Virus record (IMG/VR): IMGVR_UViG_3300004461_000622
Span: 1 to 21,234 of that record
Length of the DNA: 21,234 nt
Reading direction: 5' to 3' (one strand)
Source: a virus
The number at the start of each line of letters is the position of its first letter. Positions within the stretch are counted from its first letter, which is position 1. Positions 5,941 to 13,607 of this stretch are shown piece after piece. The notes under the pieces are model-generated. The model searched no databases. It saw nothing but the letters and a program-made list of their open reading frames with translations, and was not told the DNA's origin. The position numbers and the translations under genes are program-made.

Positions 5941-6050
5941 CTGATTTACCATTAGAGAAGTGTTTATTATATCTTGCATACAAATCAGATAAGGTTGAAT
6001 TAGAAAACCTTTTACATAGAGAAGCATTGAAAAGACAGCAGCAGTCCTAA
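5784..6050 (+). CDS. -1 frame extension of the tail assembly chaperone
   Basis: Entered by a -1 shift at the T9 tract, this frame is open for 88 codons to the TAA at 6048-6050 and would give a 256-residue fusion. It has no ATG: the frame is closed upstream by a TAA at 5727-5729, and no Met occurs in it. Yet the peptide is protein-like and familiar, with FGKKWGSYATIVEIANNDIL, then a predicted helix with KCLLYLAYKSDKVELENLL. This matches my memory of a common Bacteroidota phage tail-protein domain (F-x-x-x-WGWYxxIYxLAxGDI). It fills the otherwise empty gap before the next gene. A true one-base indel in the assembly is the chief alternative. Confidence 0.6.
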   Translation, partial: CKFVNGLNERYPEIFEGGGTSTQHQVNFGKKWGSYATIVEIANNDILKFEAITDLPLEKCLLYLAYKSDKVELENLLHREALKRQQQS

Positions 6051-6075
6051 CGATATTTTCGTTTTAGATTGTTAT
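6048..6075 (+). promoter_or_regulatory. phage late promoter motif, copy A
   Basis: TAACGAT (6048-6054), 14 bases, then TTGTTAT (6069-6075). The same two boxes with the same spacing occur at 9337 and 11881. The first three bases are the stop codon of the -1 frame extension, so the promoter is fitted to the gene end. A transcript starting about seven bases after the second box would begin near 6082, leaving a short leader to the ATG at 6090. Confidence 0.65.
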
Positions 6076-6089
6076 ATCATAAAGATACT

Positions 6090-6356
6090 ATGGCTAAATG
6101 GTCTAACTCACGCAATGGAAACCTTCGCTACTCTGTTAATAGAGAGAATGCGAGTGGTATATTCCTTGGCCCTACTCAGGGTTTATCATCACCTAAGAAT
6201 AGCAGGAGAGCATGTTTATGTTTGAACTCTAATACTTACGATGTTAAATGTTGCAATGGTGCTTTGTTAGAACAAGGCATTGGTGTAATACAGGGAACAA
6301 GAATACATACAGGTGGTGGATTTAGCGATGGATACTCAAACGGATTTGACAATTAA
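6090..6356 (+). CDS. small Cys-rich virion-region protein (88 aa)
   Basis: I start at ATG 6090, not 6069, because 6069 lies in the -10-like box of promoter copy A and would be outside the transcript. The 88-residue product begins basic and polar, then carries the signature ACLCLNSNTYDVKCCNGALL followed by EQGIG, and ends Gly-rich (HTGGGFSDGYSNGFDN). The 'CLC...YD..CC.G.L..QGIG' pattern recurs in small proteins beside structural genes of many environmental phages, though its role is not known to me. The four Cys may bind metal or cross-link in the virion. It is the first gene of the block driven by promoter A. Confidence 0.7.
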   Translation: MAKWSNSRNGNLRYSVNRENASGIFLGPTQGLSSPKNSRRACLCLNSNTYDVKCCNGALLEQGIGVIQGTRIHTGGGFSDGYSNGFDN

Positions 6357-6373
6357 GTAAAACAAATTATAAT

Positions 6374-8578
6374 ATGGCTCAGTTAAGTAAACAGGCTTTA
6401 ATAGTAGGAAACAATACAAGTTTTCCAAATAATACAACCAATTACATTACACCTGCAATCTTACGCAGTTTCAATGTGGATATGATTGACTCATTCGTAG
6501 ATGAAATACCATATGGAGCATATACTCAATCGGTAAATTCTTCTTTGAACTCATTAAACCAATTCACTGCATCAGCAGCTGGATTATCAACAGGTAGTTT
6601 ATTAGTAACTGCTTCTGCAAATATAAATGTAATCACTTTCACTAAAGGTGATGGTACTACATTTAATGTGACAGTCGCTGATACAACAAACTTAACTCCA
6701 TTAAACCAATTTACTGCATCTCAAGCAACTATAAACACTGCGATAGGTGCAAGTACTTCTTCATTGAATAGTGCAACTGCAAGTTTATTTACTTCTGCAA
6801 GTTTAAGTTTAACAACTGCTTCGGTAAATCTTAACACAATTACATTTACTAAGGGTGACAAATCAACATTCGCTATAACAGTCAATACTGGTAGTAGCAC
6901 TGCATCAATACCAACAGGAACAATATCAGGCTCTCAACAAATAACTGCATTAGGTTTTGTTAGTTCATCTGTAACTGCATCTTCATTAGTGACTGCAAGT
7001 GTGAATGTAAACATATTAACATTTACTAAGGGTGATGGTTCTCAATTTAATTTAACAGTAGCGGCAAGTGGTAGTGTAACACCGGGTACTGTATCAGGTA
7101 GTGCGCAGATAGTAGGATTAGGATTTTTACAAACTTCTTCATTCCAAACTTATACATCTTCAATTGATAATAAATTTATTTCAGTTGGAGCTAGTACTGC
7201 TTCATTAAACACATATACTCAATCTAACGATACAAAGTGGACAACATTGGGTGGACAAACTGGAAGTTATATAACTAGTGCACAGACTAGTTCAATGTCT
7301 GTTGCAACAGCATCAATAGCATTAGCAGTATCTACTTCTATATCATCACAAAACTTACAACACTTTGTGACATTTGTAGATAATTCAACAGGCACTCAAG
7401 CAATATATGTTGATGGTGGAATAAAATACAATCCAAATCAAGACTTATTATTAGTAAACAATATAACTTCATCTGGATATATTTCAGCAAGTAGTTTAAA
7501 TTTAAGCGGAACACTAACTGCATCTTTACAAACAGGATATGTGTGGGTAGGCAATAGTGGTAATGTTTCTACAATAGTTGCTACATCTTCATTTGCAGCA
7601 GTTCCTTTGACATCATTGAATGCATACACTGCAAGTAATGATACTAAATGGAATACACTACAAACTACAACTGCATCATTCAGTGCTTCAGTTGCAAGTA
7701 TAAGTGCATTAACTGGAAGTTATGCAACAACAGGAAGTAACTCATTTATTGGAACTGAAATTATAACAGGTAGTTTAATTTTGAGTGGTTCTACAACTCC
7801 TTTAATTGTTAGTGGAAATATTACTCAGCAAGGAGCATTTAGTTTTATATTAAGTGGGTCAACTTCAAAAGTAACAATAAATCAAAATGCTGTAACAATA
7901 GCTAGTGGTTCGGTTTCTGGAGCACAAACACAGGCAATATTAGGTAGACTTATAGGTATAACACATATATCTGCAAGTAATCAAATTGGTATAATTTCTA
8001 ATGCAAATAGTTTAGGTTCTTATGGCCCGTATCCTGTAATATTTGTAACATCCGGTAGTAATTTTGCAACTTATAATCCAATTCAATTTCAAAATGCTAC
8101 TTCATATACTGATGGCAGAACAACATTTACGACACCAATACAAGCATTAGCAGGCGAAGAAGTAACAGGAAGTTTATCAGTAAGTGGTTCTAAAACAATC
8201 ATAGGAACGAATACAGTAACTGGCTCAATGATTACAACAGGTAGTTTTATTTTAACTGGAAGTGCACAAGGTAATGTAGTATCAATGTCTATTTCATCTA
8301 ACACTGCTTCTATGGATTTGACTAAAGGAAACTATTTTGAATTAACATCATCTGCAGTAGTTCCATTAAGAATTGAATTAACTAATATTAAAGCAGGCTT
8401 GACATCAACACTTATTATATCTGCATCAGTTTCTACATCAATTGTATTTAGTCCAAATGTAGGTCAACCTTCACCTGGAGCATATTCAGGAAGTGCTGCA
8501 GCAAGTACAGATATATTATCTTTTGTTGCATTCAATACATCTAAAGCAAACTTAGTAGCAACTAAAAATATAATTTAA
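6374..8578 (+). CDS. large repetitive tail fibre-like protein (734 aa)
   Basis: After a unique N-terminus (about 1-50, likely virion attachment), the protein is built from Ser-, Thr- and Ala-rich repeats of two kinds: SLNxxTAS-like helical or β-prism repeats and a (N)xITFTKGDGxxFNxTV unit seen three times. A GSLILSGS-type stretch follows, and a C-terminal domain of about 110 residues begins near GNVVSMSISSNTASMDL. The composition (few charged or aromatic residues) and the triplicated units fit a long trimeric fibre. A shorter paralogue at 15046 shares the repeats and C-terminal domain. The TAATG end is coupled to the lectin gene. It may be a fibre shaft or a decoration protein; exact location in the virion is not shown. 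Confidence 0.75.
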   Translation: MAQLSKQALIVGNNTSFPNNTTNYITPAILRSFNVDMIDSFVDEIPYGAYTQSVNSSLNSLNQFTASAAGLSTGSLLVTASANINVITFTKGDGTTFNVTVADTTNLTPLNQFTASQATINTAIGASTSSLNSATASLFTSASLSLTTASVNLNTITFTKGDKSTFAITVNTGSSTASIPTGTISGSQQITALGFVSSSVTASSLVTASVNVNILTFTKGDGSQFNLTVAASGSVTPGTVSGSAQIVGLGFLQTSSFQTYTSSIDNKFISVGASTASLNTYTQSNDTKWTTLGGQTGSYITSAQTSSMSVATASIALAVSTSISSQNLQHFVTFVDNSTGTQAIYVDGGIKYNPNQDLLLVNNITSSGYISASSLNLSGTLTASLQTGYVWVGNSGNVSTIVATSSFAAVPLTSLNAYTASNDTKWNTLQTTTASFSASVASISALTGSYATTGSNSFIGTEIITGSLILSGSTTPLIVSGNITQQGAFSFILSGSTSKVTINQNAVTIASGSVSGAQTQAILGRLIGITHISASNQIGIISNANSLGSYGPYPVIFVTSGSNFATYNPIQFQNATSYTDGRTTFTTPIQALAGEEVTGSLSVSGSKTIIGTNTVTGSMITTGSFILTGSAQGNVVSMSISSNTASMDLTKGNYFELTSSAVVPLRIELTNIKAGLTSTLIISASVSTSIVFSPNVGQPSPGAYSGSAAASTDILSFVAFNTSKANLVATKNII
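6620..7060 (+). repeat. three coding copies of the TFTKGD repeat
   Basis: Copies begin near 6620, 6829 and 7009, each encoding a TASxN.N.(I/L)TFTKGD..(T/Q)FN.TV unit. A fourth copy lies in the paralogue at about 15705-15759. The third copy and that one match at roughly 45 of 51 bases by eye, so the two fibre genes share recent ancestry or exchange sequence. Confidence 0.7.
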
Positions 8579-9324
8579 TGATATTTCAAAACTTTGGATT
8601 TAATCAATTAAGTATACCTGCAACAGGCGGCGGAGGTGGTGGTGTTGTGACTAATGGATTAATTGCATATTATGATATCGGTAATGCCGGCGGATATAGT
8701 GGTACAACACTTAATGATTTAAGTGGTAATAGCAATAATGCTTTATTAATGAATGGTGCAGCATATTCAGGAAGTAATGGTGGTGTAATTCAATTAAATC
8801 AATCTTCAGTATCAGCAACAAGATTATATATTGCAATTCCTGATGGGGTTATTGATACAATAAATGCGAATGGTACAAATGAAGCATCAATTCAATTATG
8901 GATTAAATTAGAAAATGCCGTACCAAATAATGACCCACAATCTGGTTTCATGCAATTCACTGCACAAACAAATGGTATTGGTGTTCACTATCCTTATCCT
9001 GATAATAATTTTTATATCAATACTCTAAAAGATTATAGACCTAGTCAAGGTACTCCAATAACTAATTTAGCAGTATGGCATTATACAACAATAAGAACTG
9101 CCCCTACAAGTAACGGATGGGATTTTTATATTAATACAACTCAACAAGGTATTAGTGATGGTTTAAATACCTTAACACTTATTAAACCATTTAAGATTGC
9201 AGAAGCTGGTGGAGGTAATGATTTACACTTACAAGGTGCAATTGGCCCTATATTAGTTTACAATAGAAAGATATCAAATGCAGATAGAAACCAGAATGCG
9301 GCTTACTTTGCAAGTAGATTCTAA
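8578..9324 (+). CDS. LamG-like lectin domain protein (probable receptor binding)
   Basis: The ATG shares a base with the fibre gene stop (TAATG). A short N-terminal peptide (MIFQNFGFNQLSIPA) joins through a run of six Gly (about 17-22) to a LamG/concanavalin A-like domain: GLIAYYDIGNAGGYSGTTLN followed by DLSGNSNNALLMNG, and the later strand motifs IQLWIKL and WHYTTIRTA, ending in GAIGPILVYNRKISNADRNQN, the usual last strand of Laminin_G_3 domains. These domains bind glycans, so it is probably a host-surface adhesin attached to the fibre. The first residues may be the attachment peptide. The following 60 bases hold promoter copy B. Confidence 0.75.
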   Translation: MIFQNFGFNQLSIPATGGGGGGVVTNGLIAYYDIGNAGGYSGTTLNDLSGNSNNALLMNGAAYSGSNGGVIQLNQSSVSATRLYIAIPDGVIDTINANGTNEASIQLWIKLENAVPNNDPQSGFMQFTAQTNGIGVHYPYPDNNFYINTLKDYRPSQGTPITNLAVWHYTTIRTAPTSNGWDFYINTTQQGISDGLNTLTLIKPFKIAEAGGGNDLHLQGAIGPILVYNRKISNADRNQNAAYFASRF

Positions 9325-9336
9325 AATAAAATAAAA

Positions 9337-9364
9337 TAACGATTTTTTCACAAAGGTATGTTAT
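9337..9364 (+). promoter_or_regulatory. phage late promoter motif, copy B
   Basis: TAACGAT (9337-9343), 14 bases, then ATGTTAT (9358-9364), matching copies at 6048 and 11881. It begins 12 bases after the lectin stop and lies 24 bases before the scaffold ATG at 9388. The second box is the centre of a perfect inverted repeat, AGGTAT-GTT-ATACCT (9354-9368), present only at this copy, which might be an operator or an RNA hairpin. It would drive the scaffold-capsid block. Confidence 0.65.
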
Positions 9365-9387
9365 ACCTGTATAAACAATAAAACAAT

Positions 9388-10212
9388 ATGAACTCAAAAA
9401 GCGTATTAAACAAAATATTAACTCTTTTATCTTTAGCAGATGAAAAGATGATTCAAGGAAAAACTGATGATGGTACAATTTTACAATCATCTAATTTCGA
9501 TGTTAATGATGATGTATCCGTAGTGTCTGAGGATGGAACAACAAGTCCTGCCGAAGATGGTGAATATACAATTTCATTTACAAATCCAGAAGGAAAAGAA
9601 GATACACAAGTAATTAGTGTTAAAGGTGGTAAGATTGAAGAAATCTCTACACCTGAAGATGTTGCAGCTGATGACACAGAAGAAATGTCTCACACAGGTA
9701 CTCCGCAAGACCCAGCAAATGGTAATGCACAAACTAGAAAAGACATCAATTCAGTACCAGGTTCTAAAGTAGCAGATACTAAATTAGCAAACGAATTCCC
9801 TGCAGCACCTAAAGGAGCTACAAAGGATGAAGCTAAATCATTACCTAATACAACTGATGAAGACCCTAGAAATTCAGTAGGTAACGATACTGATGATGGT
9901 AAAGACCCAATCATTTCATTGTCTTATAGAATTTCAGAAATGGAAAAGCAAATGAAAGATATGATGGAGAAATTTGCAGATATGAATCCACCAGCAGAAG
10001 AAGGTGCAGATGAGAGTGTAGCTCCATCAGCAAACTTACCTGAAGATGGTGTTGCAATGTCAGCTGACGAAGAAGAAGAGTTACCAAAATTAGATGGTGC
10101 TCCAATTGAAAATGCAGGATTTAAATTCAATTCTGATACAATTCACAAAACAAACAATAGCGGTAAGGTGCCAAATTCACAGAATAGCTTCTTATCAAAA
10201 TTATATAATTAA
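9388..10212 (+). CDS. probable capsid scaffold protein
   Basis: The 274-residue product is strongly acidic and low in hydrophobic residues. Residues about 24-90 resemble the 'DGTILxxxxFDVxxDVxVVxEDGxxxPxxDGEYxIxxxxGKxxxVxVKxGKIEEI' pattern seen next to capsid genes of Bacteroidota phages. A disordered Asp-, Glu- and Pro-rich middle follows, with a helix (SYRISEMEKQMKDMMEKF, about 179-196) typical of scaffold coiled segments, and a short C-terminal tail that could touch the shell. It lies 17 bases upstream of the major capsid gene, the usual place for a scaffold. A decoration or head protein is the alternative. The leader is A-rich (aaacaataaaacaat). Confidence 0.7.
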   Translation: MNSKSVLNKILTLLSLADEKMIQGKTDDGTILQSSNFDVNDDVSVVSEDGTTSPAEDGEYTISFTNPEGKEDTQVISVKGGKIEEISTPEDVAADDTEEMSHTGTPQDPANGNAQTRKDINSVPGSKVADTKLANEFPAAPKGATKDEAKSLPNTTDEDPRNSVGNDTDDGKDPIISLSYRISEMEKQMKDMMEKFADMNPPAEEGADESVAPSANLPEDGVAMSADEEEELPKLDGAPIENAGFKFNSDTIHKTNNSGKVPNSQNSFLSKLYN

Positions 10213-10229
10213 TTAAAAAAACAACAAAC

Positions 10230-11195
10230 ATGAAAAAATTTCAAAAGTTTGCTGAACCTACAGTAACCAACACCACGTATGCGGGTGAGGCAGCTGCACA
10301 ATACATTGCAGCAGCATTGTTATCAGCAAAAACACTTGACAACAAGTATGTGACTATCATGCCAAACGTGAAATACAAAGAAGTAATTCAAAAGTTAGCA
10401 GTAGATGGTATCGTACAAGACGCATCTTGTGATTTCGTAACTTCAGGTAGTGTAACTATTTCTGAAAGAGTAATCACACCTAAAGAATTGCAAGTTAACT
10501 TACAATTATGTAAGCAAAACTTCGTAGCATCTTGGGAAGCTTTACAATTAGGATTTTCTGCATTTGACGAAATTCCTAAATCATTCAACGACTACTTAAT
10601 CTCTTATGTAGGTGGTGTAGTAGCACAGGCTACTGAACAATCTATCTGGACTGGTAGTGCATCAACTAACGGACAATTCGGTGGTTTCTTACCTGCTTTA
10701 TCTTCATCAATTGCAGCAGCAACAGGTGTAATCTCTGCAAAATCTGGTAGTGTTGTAATCTCTGGAAGTATCACTTCTGCAAACGTATTATCTGTAATGA
10801 ACTCAGTAGTGGATACAATCCCTGCAACAGTTTATGGTAAAGAAGATTTGTTATTATATGTTCCTACAAACGTAGGTAAAGCATATCAACAAGCTTTAGC
10901 AGGTGGTGCAGTAGGTGCAAATGGTTGGAACAACCAAATGAACGTAGGTGATAAGCCTTTCAACTTCAATGGTATTGAAATCGTAATGTGTCCAGGTATG
11001 GCATCTTCTACAATCGTTGCAGCTCAAAAGTCTAACTTGTTCTTCGGTACAGGTTTACTTTCTGACTACAATGAAGTAAAAGTTATCGACATGGCTAATA
11101 TTGATGGTTCACAAAACTATCGTATCATTATGAGATACACAGGTGGTACACAAATTGGTATCTTAAGTGATGTAGTTTACTACGGAGCTTACTAA
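10230..11195 (+). CDS. major capsid protein
   Basis: The 321-residue product has the layout of a HK97-fold capsid protein: a short N-arm (MKKFQKFAEPTV), a helical Ala-rich segment (AAQYIAAALLSAKTLDNKYV), a spine-helix region (about 95-145, with FVASWEALQLGFSAFDEIP), a variable insertion, and a C-terminal strand series (YRIIMRYTGGTQIGILSDVV). It follows a scaffold-like gene, and it uses more C-ending codons (AAC, TTC, ATC) than its neighbours, as expected of the most abundant virion protein. The leader taattaaaaaaacaacaaac is A-rich without a Shine-Dalgarno. No protease domain is fused and none is obvious nearby. It is followed by a hairpin at 11210-11230. Confidence 0.85.
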   Translation: MKKFQKFAEPTVTNTTYAGEAAAQYIAAALLSAKTLDNKYVTIMPNVKYKEVIQKLAVDGIVQDASCDFVTSGSVTISERVITPKELQVNLQLCKQNFVASWEALQLGFSAFDEIPKSFNDYLISYVGGVVAQATEQSIWTGSASTNGQFGGFLPALSSSIAAATGVISAKSGSVVISGSITSANVLSVMNSVVDTIPATVYGKEDLLLYVPTNVGKAYQQALAGGAVGANGWNNQMNVGDKPFNFNGIEIVMCPGMASSTIVAAQKSNLFFGTGLLSDYNEVKVIDMANIDGSQNYRIIMRYTGGTQIGILSDVVYYGAY

Positions 11196-11209
11196 ATATA
11201 ACTGAATAA

Positions 11210-11230
11210 GGTGGGTGTAAAAAGCCCACC
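11210..11230 (+). terminator. hairpin after the capsid gene (attenuator or weak terminator)
   Basis: GGTGGG (11210-11215) pairs with CCCACC (11225-11230) around a nine-base loop. The following sequence (ATATTTAATA) is T-poor, so termination is likely partial. Placed 15 bases after the major capsid stop and before the tail-tube-like gene, it could raise capsid over tail transcript or stabilise the capsid message. Confidence 0.6.
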
Positions 11231-11265
11231 ATATTTAATAACTAACAAAATAAAAATTAACAGAT

Positions 11266-11823
11266 ATGCCATGTAACTTAACCGCAGGTAGACAGGAAGT
11301 ATGTAAAGAGAGTATAGGTGGACTTCAAGGAGTTTACTTTATCAATTACACATCTGGCTCCTTCACGCAAACAACAGGTAGTACAGCAGTTCCAGCTGGT
11401 TTAATCACAGGATTACCAACAGGAGTTAGCACAGTTTACTACTATGAGTTAAAAGGAACAAGTGCTTATACTGAAACAGTCAACACATCTCGTGAAAATG
11501 GTACAACTTTCTTTAGTCAAGAGTTATCTTTACACTTAAAGAAATTAACCAATGAAATGACTACACAATTAAAGTTGATGGCTTATGGTCGTCCTCAAAT
11601 CATTGTGTGGACAAATAACGGAGATGCATTGTTAGTTGGCCAACATTTAGGAGCAGATTTGACTGCGGGCACAATTTCAACAGGTGGAGCATTAGGAGAC
11701 CTTTATGGTTATTCTGCTACTTTCACAGGTATGGAACAATTCCCAGCAGCATTTTTATCCGGAAGTACAACTACTTCTCCATTTGCAGGATGGTCAGTAC
11801 AACCAACTATCGTTTACTCTTAA
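11266..11823 (+). CDS. putative tail tube protein
   Basis: The 185-residue product starts with C3 and a conserved-looking MPCNLTAGRQEVCKESIGGLQ segment trimmed here to its first residues (MPCNLTAGRQEVC). The middle reads TVNTSRENGTTFFSQELSLHLKKLT, and later comes GYSATFTGMEQFPAAFL, patterns I recall from a Bacteroidota phage family annotated as tail-tube or major tail protein. It is β-rich with few charged residues, fitting a tube protein that polymerises around the tape measure. It follows the capsid gene and ends before a terminator. The family link is from memory only; a minor head protein is the alternative. Confidence 0.6.
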   Translation: MPCNLTAGRQEVCKESIGGLQGVYFINYTSGSFTQTTGSTAVPAGLITGLPTGVSTVYYYELKGTSAYTETVNTSRENGTTFFSQELSLHLKKLTNEMTTQLKLMAYGRPQIIVWTNNGDALLVGQHLGADLTAGTISTGGALGDLYGYSATFTGMEQFPAAFLSGSTTTSPFAGWSVQPTIVYS

Positions 11824-11847
11824 TAGTATAACGCATTAAAAATATTA

Positions 11848-11877
11848 ACCCTACTCTTAACGGAGTGGGGTTTTTTT
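11848..11877 (+). terminator. strong Rho-independent terminator
   Basis: ACCCTACTC (11848-11856) pairs with GAGTGGGGT (11863-11871), nine pairs with one G-T wobble and a six-base loop (TTAACG). A run of seven T (11871-11877) follows. It ends the scaffold-capsid-tube block, and the late promoter motif begins four bases later. Confidence 0.88.
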
Positions 11878-11880
11878 ATT

Positions 11881-11908
11881 TAACGATATTTACTAATTAG
11901 GATGTTAT
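11881..11908 (+). promoter_or_regulatory. phage late promoter motif, copy C
   Basis: TAACGAT (11881-11887), 14 bases, then ATGTTAT (11902-11908). It starts four bases after the T-run of the 11848 terminator, so transcription of the portal block must restart here. The ATG of the next gene is at 11940, allowing a leader of roughly 25 bases. Together with copies at 6048 and 9337 it defines the motif. Confidence 0.7.
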
Positions 11909-11939
11909 TACTAGATAAGGACAAGATAAATTATAGCTA

Positions 11940-12305
11940 ATGTACGGATACCACATATCTCAATCCAACGAATATACATTCAGGATACAACCTACGGCAA
12001 GTGCTGAGTTCACTATGAGTTTGCAGGATATGACTACACTACAAAACTTCACAGGAAGTATTTCTAGTATGAGTTATCAACCCTACGAATCATATGTTTC
12101 ATTTAGTTTAAACATAAGTGGTGCAATAGTTGGTGAAGAATATAGAGCAACACTTTATAATTCAGGTAGTACAACCTCTTTATGGAATGGTTCATTTCAA
12201 TCATTTGCATCTACATCCGTATCTATTCCTAAATCAGATTATGAAAATCAAAATAAACAATATGTTTCTCATGTAACTGAGAACAGATTTGTAATACTAG
12301 ACTAA
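11940..12305 (+). CDS. small β-rich hypothetical protein (121 aa)
   Basis: The first gene after promoter copy C; its stop is followed one base later by the portal ATG. The 121-residue product is rich in Ser, Thr and aromatic residues, with alternating strands (FTMSLQDMTTLQNFTGS, YVSFSLNISG, EEYRATLYNSGS), a pattern of an Ig-like or other β-sandwich domain, and a charged end. It could be a head decoration protein or a virion accessory factor. I do not recognise a family. Three bases earlier, a tiny frame from 11902 overlaps the promoter and was not accepted. Confidence 0.65.
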   Translation: MYGYHISQSNEYTFRIQPTASAEFTMSLQDMTTLQNFTGSISSMSYQPYESYVSFSLNISGAIVGEEYRATLYNSGSTTSLWNGSFQSFASTSVSIPKSDYENQNKQYVSHVTENRFVILD

Positions 12306-12306
12306 T

Positions 12307-13605
12307 ATGAAACTACAACAAAAATTTGCAGTAATTAATGTAAATACAAACCAACTTCCTGTTATAACGGAAGATACAAAGACAAGATACTCATGGGTAC
12401 CATTTGGTGTTTATGGGCATGATGATTTCTTTGATGCAGTTAGAAGTGCATTCAATGTATCAACAACTACTTCTGCATGTGTGGAAGGTATATCTGATTT
12501 AATATTTGGTAAAGGTATTTATTCTAAAAATAAATTAATGAATGATGTTTTACAAAAGTTAATTCCACAAGAAGAAACTAAAAGAGTAGCATTTGATTTA
12601 AAATTATTCGGTAATGCTGCATACCAAGTTTATTGGGATGACGCACATGAGAAAGTAATTAAGTTTTATCACATACCTGTTCAAACTCTTAGAGCTGAAA
12701 AGTTATATGGTGAACCTAAAGTACAAAATTATTATTATTGTACTGATTGGAATGACCAAAGAAAGATTAAAGATAAAAAGAAAGTTCCTGCTTTTGGAAC
12801 TTCAAATGAAAAGATGGAAATACTTTACATAAAGAACTATTTCCCTGGACTATATTATTATTCACTTCCTGATTGGGTTTCTGCTATGCAATATTCAATA
12901 TCAGAAGGTGAAATCTCTAACTTACATTTAAATAACATTACAAATGGTTTCTTACCTGCAGTAATGATTAACTTTAATAATGGTGTACCGGCTCCTGAAG
13001 AAAGACAAACGATTGAAGATTTGGTTCAAGCTAAATTTACAGGAACTAATAACGCAGGTAGATTTATGTTATCATTTAACGATGATTCAACTTCCAAGCC
13101 TACAATAGATGTAATTAACATTGATAACTTACATGAGAAATATGAATATGTTGCAGACCATACGCAAGACCAAATCTTAGTAGCACATAGAGTTACTTCT
13201 CCATTACTTTTTGGTATCACAACAAAGAATAAAGGATTTAGTTCAAACGCAGATGAAATGATGACTGCATTTTCTATCATGCAAACAATGACTATTAGTC
13301 CATTCCAAAATCTTATCTTAAATACATTAGATATGGCATTGACAGAAGGTGGATATGAAGATACTAATTTATACTTTGAACAATTAACTCCATTAGTAAT
13401 TCTATCTAAAGCAGCGAGTGAGAGTGGAGATAGTGTTGCACAAATTGAAGACCAAACAAATAAGTCAATGGAAAATCCTGCAACACAGGACAATCCAGGT
13501 GACCAAACAACTGCAGAAGGTAATTTAGAATCTGAACCCGTACCAAATGTAAGTTTTAGTTCAAGACTTTTTGAAAAAGAATACGAAATATTTAAACAAA
13601 AATAA
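12307..13605 (+). CDS. portal protein
   Basis: The 432-residue product has the features of a phage portal: a WVPFG-type N-terminus, a segment TTTSACVEGISDLIFGKGI (about 53-71), then DLKLFGNAAYQVYWD and HIPVQTLRAEKL. A helical stem and clip region follow (PAPEERQTIEDLVQAKFTG), then HRVTSPLLFGI (about 294-304), matching the 'sh.vp..l.G' motif of portal proteins. The tail (from about 390) is disordered, Asn-, Glu- and Pro-rich. A dodecameric portal is the gate for packaging and the tail attachment site. Unusually, it lies after the capsid and tube genes, not just after the terminase. The connector gene follows two bases later. Confidence 0.82.
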   Translation: MKLQQKFAVINVNTNQLPVITEDTKTRYSWVPFGVYGHDDFFDAVRSAFNVSTTTSACVEGISDLIFGKGIYSKNKLMNDVLQKLIPQEETKRVAFDLKLFGNAAYQVYWDDAHEKVIKFYHIPVQTLRAEKLYGEPKVQNYYYCTDWNDQRKIKDKKKVPAFGTSNEKMEILYIKNYFPGLYYYSLPDWVSAMQYSISEGEISNLHLNNITNGFLPAVMINFNNGVPAPEERQTIEDLVQAKFTGTNNAGRFMLSFNDDSTSKPTIDVINIDNLHEKYEYVADHTQDQILVAHRVTSPLLFGITTKNKGFSSNADEMMTAFSIMQTMTISPFQNLILNTLDMALTEGGYEDTNLYFEQLTPLVILSKAASESGDSVAQIEDQTNKSMENPATQDNPGDQTTAEGNLESEPVPNVSFSSRLFEKEYEIFKQK

Positions 13606-13607
13606 TC

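Noticed and set aside
6069-6089. Start at 6069 for the Cys-rich protein
   Set aside because: It falls in the second box of late promoter copy A, so it would not be in the transcript; the basic start at 6090 is better.
11902-11940. 12-codon frame (MLLLDKDKINYS) ending in TAATG before the 11940 gene
   Set aside because: Its ATG lies within the -10-like box of copy C and would be upstream of the transcript start.
13026-13493. 155-codon reverse frame inside the portal gene
   Set aside because: It is fully contained in a well-supported gene, and all other genes run on the + strand; its composition looks like an antisense shadow.
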